The notes under the pieces are model-generated. The model saw only the letters and a list, made by a program, of their open reading frames with translations. It made no database searches and was not told the DNA's origin. This document shows, in pieces, positions 56,199 to 64,000 of a DNA stretch of 64,000 nucleotides. Position 1 is the first letter of the stretch, and each line of letters opens with the position of its first letter. The stretch lies in NCBI RefSeq assembly GCF_004193775.1, contig NC_041016.1, positions 32,411,511-32,475,510 of the forward strand, in the 5' to 3' direction. The stretch comes from Glycine soja (Eukaryota; Streptophyta; Magnoliopsida; Fabales; Fabaceae). Position numbers and translations under genes: made by a program.

Positions 56199-57983
56199 TG
56201 ATGTGCCATCATTTTCTTCTATTTTCTAAACCCTTTTTGCACCATTTTAATTATTGATTGGTCTTAATTGTCAATTAATTAGGCAGTTTTATTATTTGGG
56301 CCCATTCAGCTAATTTGATGTTTTTAATCTAATTTCAGGAATTAATGAAGCATTGGGCTTGAATCTAGAATTGGGCTTGGACTTGAAGAGGGCAGACTAA
56401 TTTATTCTATAAAATTAGATCTTATCTTATCTAGATATTATTTAGATTTGATCTCATCTAGATATTATTTCATCTAGATCTTATCATATCTTATCTTATC
56501 TAGATTTGATTTGATTTTACTTATGGGCTTGGATTTAAAACATATTTGTAAGCTTTGGGGCTGAAAAAAACTATATAACAGCACCAAGGTTCTAGTTTAG
56601 AGGGCTCCCTCTCTCCCTCGCGGGAGACTCTCTCTCTCTCCTCTCTCTCTTCTATTTTTCGTTTTTAGTTTTAGTCTCTCTTCTCTTTCTCTTTTATTTT
56701 CGTTTTTTTTACAATTCCAGTTCAGACTTTTAGTTTTATCAATAAAATTTCATTCTCTATTTGATTAATGGAAGGCTAAGTCCGCAGTGTTGTTTTCCCT
56801 TAAGGATCAAGCACAGTTCTCTTTGAGGTTCTATTATTACTATTAAATTCTGTTTAGTTTTTCCTCTTCACTAATTACTTTGAATTTGTTGCTTTTAATT
56901 CATGCATGCTTAGTGCTTGATTAATTGTCTCTGCGCTTAATTTACGTTCATGCTTAATGATCGTTTATGAGTAATTGGTGTATGTGATGCTTAATCACAT
57001 AATGAATGCCTTATGTTGAATTTCGCTTAGTAATTTAATTTAGGGTTGGATTAAGTGGTTAAACTGATAAAGGATAAACTCTCGTAACCTAGGATAAGAG
57101 ACTTGCTTGTGAATCAAGGGGAAGCAACGTGTTTTAATTCTGATATTTTCTAATTCACATATATTCGCTGTTTAATTTACAAAAGCAAACAACCCCCCCC
57201 CCCCATCGTTACTGTTACTGTTACTGCAAGTATATTATGAACATTTGGCTTGTCACTGCTCGTTGGGAAACGACCTAGGATCACTTCCTAGTTACTACAT
57301 TTTAATGTTTATTTGATTCGGGTACGGCCTCGATCATTGAAATGGTCTTTTCCGCTTTTATTGGTTAAACGTGGATTTCTAAAAGCCTAAAATCAACATG
57401 TACCTTTGTTACCTCTTTCAAAAATAACAAGAGATCACTAATGGTCCAATGCCTTAATGTTTTCTCTCCTTTCAAAAAGAATCAAAAGATCGTTTAATGG
57501 TCCAACGCCTTAAATGACCTTTCATTCAATAAAAATATATCTTGCAAAAAAGGATAAAAAACAATTTAACCAACGTTTAGTTCTCAAAGAACTACGTAGG
57601 TCTGATTTCCTTATCACAATTGAGGAATACGTAGGAGCAAGGGAAACACCCTTGTCGACCACAAGAAGATAAAAATATAAAAAGGAATAAAAGACATAAG
57701 AACGTAAAAAGGGGAAGATAACACAAATTGAAGTCATGTTTGCACACTTGATTAAAGGTTGTCGTCCCTTGTGACGGACGCGTGGGGCGCTAATACCTTC
57801 CTCGTGCGTAAATACAACTCTCGAACCTTTCACTTAAAGTTCGTAGACCACGACGCCTTTTCTGGTTTTTCTGACGTTTTCCTCGAATAAATGTTGGTGG
57901 CGACTCCGCGCGTTTTCCTCCCATGGAAGACGCACCCGTGAGCCCTCGCGTCGCCCTCCCGCCGCAGGGTAGGTTGTGACAGT

Positions 57984-58002
57984 TGGCGACTCCACTGGGG
58001 AC
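57984..58002 (+). other. PBS of Ogre-like copy 3
   Basis: TGGCGACTCCACTGGGGAC, two bases after the LTR end. Identical to copies 1 and 2. Confidence 0.82.
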
Positions 58003-59640
58003 TATTGTTAGAGAACTAGGCCAATCAATCAGTGTGCTTTCCTTACTATGACTTCCCTTTTGTTCTTTTTCTTTGTCTTTTTTTCCTTATGTTCTTGTAT
58101 ATATAAACTCTTTTTATGCTTTTAGTGTGTTTTAAAATGTATGCATGAGATAAATATTTATTCATTTGATGCACACAAACACCAACACTATTTGCACACA
58201 TGGTGAGTTTAAAAGGGGCCCTATACCCGGGTCCATGGGAACATAAGGAGTGGAGGTGAATCTGTGGTCATGCTAGGTGTCCGACTTGCTTGATTACAGT
58301 GAACCCTCATCTAGAGTTTTTCTCTTTGATAACATATTGTTGCTAGTAGTCCCTACTGCCGCAATATGTTCGTCGAAGGGGATGATACCTCTAGAAACCA
58401 TCAATTGAGATATGACCACCTTGGGAATTATCACTAAAAGCCGTTTAGTTCCTCCCATGTAGGTCCCTAAAATAGGGGCACGGAGCAAACACGCTGCGTG
58501 CCATTTTAAACACTACCATGCATATAACCTAAATGTCATGTACGCCTTTGCTGTATGATTATTTATGGATATTGACACACAATGTACATCCCCATGTTTC
58601 GCTTTTGCGCGTCTGCATCATGTCGTCACACATGCATTGTATGTTGGTCTCGTCTTTTGTCATGGGAAGCCGGAAGGTCCATATCACCTTCTTAACTGTA
58701 CACATGGGGCATTACACCCCCAAATGTGCAAGTAAGAAGAGATGACTTTCCAGGCTCTCGTGTCCGTAAATGCATTCATATCATGCATCGCATAAGCATC
58801 TCTTCATGGCATCATATTGAGCATATCATTCCCGCATTTGTCCGTTATCATATTCCAGCATCACATTTTGCATGAGTCATTGCATCATCATGCATATGTG
58901 TTCAACATGCTTTTTGTTCTACAAACTGTATACCTTTTGTTTTCATGTTCGCTCATGCATGATCCTTGCATTTTCCTCTGCCAAACAAAAACAAAAAGGG
59001 AAGCATGAAAATTCATAATGCATTCTTAGTTGCATATATTCGGTACCATGAGCCAACCATGTTGGGATCATAAACCCGTTTCACTTAAAAACAAAATGAT
59101 TGAACATGGTACCTAATGCATGGTTAACTAGGAAATGATGTTTCTTCGGGCATCTCAATTTCATAATTACATTTTCCATGCATAGCTTAAAGTATGCCCG
59201 AGTCATTCATCATTATGAAATGTTGTTGAAGTATTGGCAATCAAAATTGCCATTCCTTGGATTATGGAGTTGAACCAAGCTCATGCTTTTACAAAAAAGG
59301 TTCGTCAAGTTGAAGTATGGAAGTAACCATCTTGCAAAAAATTGGGGCAAAAGATGGATCGGGTTACATCACTGCTTCGTCTACTGCCAAACACATTTAG
59401 GATTGTTGATGTCCTTGTTATTTCCAGTTTCACCTTGACAAAGATGTCATGGACCATGTTGAAAATCTAAATTGATTCAACCCCATGTCCTGCATAAAAA
59501 TTCGCAATACTTCAACTGTGCATCATTCGCATACATCCATGCTTTTCATTGGTTGCATTGCTCATTGCATTCTTTCCTTGAAAAAAAATGAACTTAATCA
59601 TTGTTATAAAAAAGAAAAGAACACGCTTCATGACGCCCTT
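58003..59640 (+). other. Leader of copy 3, ORF1 deleted
   Basis: The leader block (58205-58500) is followed directly by a hybrid of the two repeats that bracket ORF1 in copy 1 (58540-58770), then the spacer before gag. No ORF1 is present. Confidence 0.7.
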
Positions 59641-59666
59641 ACCGAACTCGTGCTAGAGCTAGAGTA

Positions 59667-61402
59667 ATGGGTGAAGCAGAGGAGGTGCAAGAGAAGATGA
59701 AGGCCGACATGGAGGCCATGAAAGAGCAAATGGCTACAATGATGGAGGCCATGATGAGCATGAAGAAAATAATGGAAGCCAATCCGATTGCAGTTTCCGC
59801 TACCAGCGCTGTTGCTAAGGTGAACCCGATGCCCTCATCTGGCTTCAACCAAATGAATCATCCAACCACAACTATGGTAGGCAAAGATTTGGGAAGTACG
59901 AGCGGCCCCTATTATGAGCAAATTCAAAACAAGCACGCCTTCCCGCCATATGGCTTGCCTCGCAAACTATACGCCACCCAATGTGGCGTACACTCCCAAT
60001 GAGAATGTCAATAACTCCACTCCTATACCCATTGAGAGCCAACAACCCCAAACTGATCATGCACATGTCTCTTAAACTGTGGGGGAGACGCATGAAATTC
60101 CCCACCACAATCTAGCCGACTTCGAGCCTTGCCTCGGATATGCCACTGAAGGGCAAGCAGTGGGATGTATACCCCTACAAAACACTTTGGAGGGCCCTCA
60201 GTATCACCCACAACCACACCTCTTGCATTTCACAACAGGTAAAATCCCTCATGCTATGGCAGAAATAGGAAAGTTGGATCATCTAGAGGAAAGACTCAGG
60301 GCCATTGAAGGAGGCGAAGATTATGTCTTTGCTAACCTAGAAGAGTTGTTCCTAGTACCCAAACATGGTCATTCCCAAGTTCAAGGTGCCAAACTTTGAC
60401 AAGTACAAGGGGACTACTTGCCCCAATAACCATCTAAAGATGTATTTTTGGAAGATGGGGGCATACGCAAAAGATAAGGAACTGCTGATACATTTCTTCC
60501 AAGAAAGTCTTGTTGGGGAAGTTGTCACCTGGTATACTAACTTGGAACCTTCCCGAGTCTATTCTTGGAAGGACCTAATGGTTGCCTTCGTTAGGCAGTG
60601 TCAGTACAATTCTGATATGGCTGCGGATAGGATGCAAGTACAGAGCATATGCAAGAGAGGGCACAGATCTTTCAAAGAATACGCCCAAAGGTGGAGGATC
60701 TGGCAGCCCAAGTGATTCCCTCAATGACGGAGAAAAAAAATGATAACAATGATAGTAGACACATTACCAGTATTCAACTATGAAAGGATGGTGGGTTACA
60801 CACCTTCAAGCTTTGCTGATTTAGTTTTCACTGACGAAAGGATCAAAGTGAGTCTGAAAATAGGCAAATTTAATCATCTTGCTTGGACGAATGAGAAAAA
60901 ACTGGGGCAAATGAAGAGGGTGAGAATGAGGGAGAAACCCATGCTCTGACTGCCATTCATATATGGCCAAGTTTCCCACCAACCCAACAATGTCGTTACT
61001 CAGCCAATAACAACCCTTCTCCTTACCCACCACCAGTTATCCATAAAGGCCATCCCTAAATCAACCACAAAACCCACCTACCACACAACCAATGCTAAAC
61101 ACCACCTTTAGCCCAAACCAAAACCCTTAGCGAAAACCAAAAAGGAATTTTGCAGCAAAAAGCCTGTAGGATTCACCCCAAATTCCAATGTCATATGCTA
61201 TCTACTTGATAATGCAATGGTAGCCATAACCCCTGCTAGGTTTCCTCAACCTCCATTTTTATGAGGATACGACTCGAACGCAACATGTGCTTATCATGGG
61301 GGAGCCCCGGGGCATTCCATTGAGCATTGTAGGGCCCTGAAGCGTAAGGTGCAAAGTCTAATTAATGCAGGCTGGTTGAAATTTGAGGAGAATCGCTTGT
61401 GA
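59667..61402 (+). pseudogene. Gag of Ogre-like copy 3
   Basis: It starts at 59667 with MGEAEEVQEKMKADMEAMKE, a Met-rich coiled coil. A frameshift near 59970 and a stop near 60075 precede the linker (60079-60399). The Retrotrans_gag core follows in another frame (60365-60715: KYKGTTCPNNHLKMYFWKMG, HFFQESLVGEVVTWYTNLEP, FKEYAQRW), then 60740-60949. The zinc-knuckle-like CAYHGGAPGHSIEHC and a closing GWLKFEENRL are at about 61285-61400. It is less broken than copy 1 gag. No protease follows. Confidence 0.8.
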
Positions 61403-62004
61403 ATCCTAACATTGACAAACGACACCACACACGGGGCAATTTTGAAAGCTGATGTTAGATGTCTCTAATGACTCATCAGGATTTTCAAGTTTATGCCATT
61501 ATTATAAACCACATTTACAATGCTAAAATGGATGAATTTGACATCCTTGTCTCTCTCATCCTCTCATAAACACAGCTTTGCTTATTCAACTTCCACCGGA
61601 ATGTGAGTGCAATTTGTTGGTCTGTTTGGTCAAGCGACCTGCACTCCTGAGTGTTGACTTCCAAGACCGTTCAATCAGAGATTACTCGTCTTGCACGTTG
61701 GTGAGGGTGCCGTAAAACAACGAGTAAAGTTCAAAACAAATAAGTTTCAAAAAAAAAGAAAAAAAAAAGCATTTGATTGACTGTGTTTCCAAGTAAAAAT
61801 ATAGACATTCATGTGAGCTCATTTTATCATTCCTGAAAGTTTTAAGTTATCAAGAATAGGAGTCATTTGACTTAACCCGTCAACTAAAACAAAATCCTTC
61901 AACTATTTCTTGTCCTTGAAATTTTTTTTTTGCGAGAATCAACCGCTTCTTTCATTCTTCCTTGCAATGAGGTTGTGAAAACAAAACAACGATGGATACC
62001 TTAG
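61403..62004 (+). other. Post-gag non-coding region
   Basis: Counterpart of 18240-18600 and 35660-36230. It carries the same weak frame fragment after the knuckle and nothing I can name. Confidence 0.45.
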
Positions 62005-62406
62005 AGCCCTACACTGGGGCAGTGAGGGGCACCGTGCATGAGCCTCGAGCGAACCTAGGGGAAGATTAGAAGTTCTCACCCAATAGGTTCCCATCTAAAA
62101 GGTCATGATGAAAGACAATGATTGGTACCTCAAAGCCTTACACTGGGGCAATGAAGGGCATCGTGCATGAGCCTCAAGTGAACATAGGGGCAGATTAGAA
62201 GTTCTCACCCAATAGGTTCCCATCTACAAGGTCATGACGAAAGACAACGATTGGTACCTCAAAGCCTTACACTGGGGCAATGAGGGGAATCGTGCATGAG
62301 TCTCAAGTGAACATAGGGGCAGATTAGAAGTTCTCACCCAATAGGTTCCCATCTACAAGGTCATGACGAAAGACAAGGATTGGTACCTCAAAGCCTTACA
62401 CTGGGG
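62005..62406 (+). repeat. 129-bp tandem repeats, cut by an LTR
   Basis: Three units (phase points 62121, 62250, 62379); the last breaks off after CTTACACTGGGG where the next LTR starts. Confidence 0.8.
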
Positions 62407-64000
62407 TGTCATACCCTAATTTCGTCCGGGGACCTTTGCTTGATGACATGCGACTTTTATTTGGTCCTTGTAAGGTGCTTGGCACCCATCATTAGGCAAT
62501 TTGTGAAATTCCGGGACGTGCCAGAAAACAAAAGAAAATATTGATGCACAATCCGTAAGGTTCCGTGACACACCGGAAATCAAATGGAAACATCGTTGCA
62601 CAATTAGTGAGATTCCGTAACATTCCGTAAGTCAAAAAAGGGATGATTATGTAATCCACAAGGTTCCGTAACATTACGGAAAGAAAACAAGTATCGTTAC
62701 GAAATTCGTAAATTTCCGTAACTTTACGAAAAAAAGAATCACCAAAAAAAGGGCAAGGGGGTGTACTTAGTAAAAATGGGGGTGCAAATAGCAACCAGGC
62801 CCACTTGGGCCCTCCAGAATATTCCTCCAGAAGGCTGTTGCTTCTGGAGGAAGCAACCCTGCTCGCCTGGGCGAGCTGGGCGGCAAGCATCTCCCCTATT
62901 TTGCTATAAATAGGGGAGGAAGTGAGAAGGAAAGGGGTTCAGCCCCTTATGCACTTCTCTCTCTTTCGAATTTGCTTGGAAAAATTGTTTCCGTGAAGAA
63001 AATCTAAGCCGAGGCACTTCCGAAATGTTTCCGTAACGTTTTCCGTGAAGAATTTTGTGAAGGTTTCGACCGTTCTTCGACGTTCTTCATCGTTCTTCGA
63101 TCTTCAATGGGTAAGTACCTCGAACCAAGCTTTTCGATTCATTCTATGTACCCGTGGTGGTCCACATTGTGTTTTGTGTATTTTTATTCCCGTTTTATTT
63201 ACTTTTTATACCCCCTTTTGACGTGCTTAAGCCATTTTATTTAAGTCATTTCTCGCTTAACCTAAAAATAAAATAAATTTCCACCGATCGTTTGAATTGT
63301 ATTATCCGTTAACTTCGGTTAAAATGAATTCCGACCGTTCGGTCGTGCCGTAACCACGTTGGAAATCAAAAAGAGGTAAAAATAATAATATAATAATAAA
63401 AAATACCTTTTAGTAAAATAAAGCGAAAAATCAATTGGACATTTTCTCTTTGGGATTTCTCATTCTTAATCGAATTGACTAATAACTAAAGTGAAACTAA
63501 GGCTAAAATCAACTCGCCTAGTCAAGCTCGTCCATAAAAATACGTTTTTGAAGTTTGTCATTTCAATTTCTCACTAAGTAAAATGGATCATTTTCAAGGT
63601 CCAACGCCTTAAAATGATCACCTCTTAAATAAAAAAGAAATCACTTGATAAGAAAGAACTACGTAGGTCTGATTTCCTCATCGCAATTGAGGAATACGTA
63701 AGAGCAAAGGGAAACACCCTTGTCGACCACAAAAAGAGAAAAAATATAAGAAGGGTATAAAGGATATAAAGACATAAAAAGGGAACGTAAAAATCAAGGT
63801 CATGTTTGCACATTCGATTAAAGGCTGCCGTCCCTTCGGACGGACATGTGGGGTGCTAATACCTTCCCCGTGCGTAAATACAACTCCCGAACCTTTCACT
63901 TAAAAGTTCGTAGATCGCGTCTTTTCCGGTTTTTCCGACGTTTTCCTCAAATAAACGTTGGTGGCGACACCGCGCGTATTCCTTTCGTGGAACACGCATC
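62407..64000 (+). mobile_element. Ogre-type LTR of the copy 1 subfamily, runs off the window
   Basis: It starts TGTCATACCCTAATTTCG. It matches the LTRs of copy 1 much better than the LTR at 51194. No PPT precedes it. It has TATAAATA (62905-62912), GCTCGCCTGGGCGAGC (about 62860), the hairpin GATCATTTT...AAAATGATC (63586-63619) and a TACGTAG module (63655). It is probably the 5' LTR (or solo LTR) of a fourth element nested in copy 3. Confidence 0.8.
62905..62912 (+). promoter_or_regulatory. TATA box of LTR at 62407
   Basis: TATAAATA about 500 bp into the LTR, as in its relatives. Confidence 0.55.

Larger units (their letters stand above)
52288..57336 (+). mobile_element. Athila-like deletion derivative, 5.05 kb
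   Basis: Two LTRs of 1,136 and 1,138 bp (52288-53423 and 56199-57336) start TGATGTGCC and end CTCGATCA. Only about six substitutions separate them by eye. PBS TGGCGCCGTTGCCGGGGA is at 53428-53445, PPT at 56186-56198. Only the integrase tail is left inside, so gag, protease, RT and RNase H are deleted. No clean target duplication is visible (GCCTT left, TTGAA right). Confidence 0.88.
51194..57981 (+). mobile_element. 5' LTR of Ogre-like copy 3, interrupted
   Basis: Two parts, 51194-52287 and 57337-57981, make a 1,739-bp LTR starting TGTCATATCC and ending GGTTGTGACA. It is the same subfamily as 39895-41597. It carries an AGCTCGCCTTGGCAAGCT palindrome, a weak TATA (TTTAAATAGG at about 51689) and a TACGTAG module (57590-57636). 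An Athila derivative splits the constant-loop hairpin of U5. Confidence 0.85.

Noticed and set aside
52283..57341. A 5 bp target duplication for the Athila derivative
   Set aside because: Flanks GCCTT and TTGAA do not match; TTTGA/TTGAA only match with a shift, so no duplication is claimed.
51194..64000. One complete Ogre-like element
   Set aside because: The two LTRs belong to different subfamilies and no PPT precedes the second.

Overview
This window is plant repeat DNA, most likely soybean (Glycine) or a close legume relative, of pericentromeric character. No ordinary host gene, tRNA or rRNA gene is visible. Almost every stretch belongs to an LTR retrotransposon, and the elements are nested inside one another. 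The species call is inference from the element types: Tat/Ogre-like elements with a long ORF before gag, Athila-like elements, chromovirus pieces, and copia LTRs rich in the palindrome GTAATCGATTAC.

Layout. 1-7209 is a patchwork: Athila-like gag-pro (minus), an Ogre-like ORF1/gag fragment (plus), Athila-like reverse transcriptase (minus), a foldback element, then a copia LTR with PBS and broken gag. 6942-7209, 26555-28494 and 45580-46785 are three pieces of one old minus-strand chromovirus. It was split by two insertions. The first, at 7210-26554, is a 1.3 kb Ogre-type solo LTR that itself holds a complete, young 18,050 bp Ogre-like element (8367-26416, minus, 5 bp target duplication GGTAT). 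The second, at 28495-45579, is an older Ogre-like element cut at its 3' end, whose 5' LTR holds a 3,908 bp solo LTR (41598-45505, duplication CCAAG). 46786-51193 is an Athila-like LTR and gag, with a 1,711 bp copia-type solo LTR inside (duplication CCTTG). From 51194 a third Ogre-like element runs on the plus strand. Its 5' LTR is interrupted by a 5 kb Athila deletion derivative, and its tandem-repeat region is cut at 62407 by an LTR of the other Ogre subfamily, which runs off the window.

The Ogre-like elements have ORF1 (DUF7745-like), then gag, then a 7-10 kb non-coding 3' part with tandem arrays and a degenerate 'plant transposon protein'-like ORF. None shows protease, reverse transcriptase, RNase H or integrase, so they look non-autonomous and dependent on a partner's enzymes. 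The youngest copy already carries many frame breaks in ORF1 and gag, although its two LTRs differ by only about 16 substitutions by eye.

The most striking signal is structural. Several unrelated LTR families carry ladders of short inverted repeats in which the loop is constant while the two stem arms change together. The clearest is 48767-49187: ten successive hairpins, five of them with the same 7-nt loop GGGTACA and five different complementary stems. Similar paired changes occur in 24-bp hairpin arrays (14993-16665 and 33058-34850), in 127-130 bp arrays, and in a U5 hairpin with constant loop AAGGCGTTGGACCTT. Whether this reflects selection on RNA structure or a template-switch mutational process is open.
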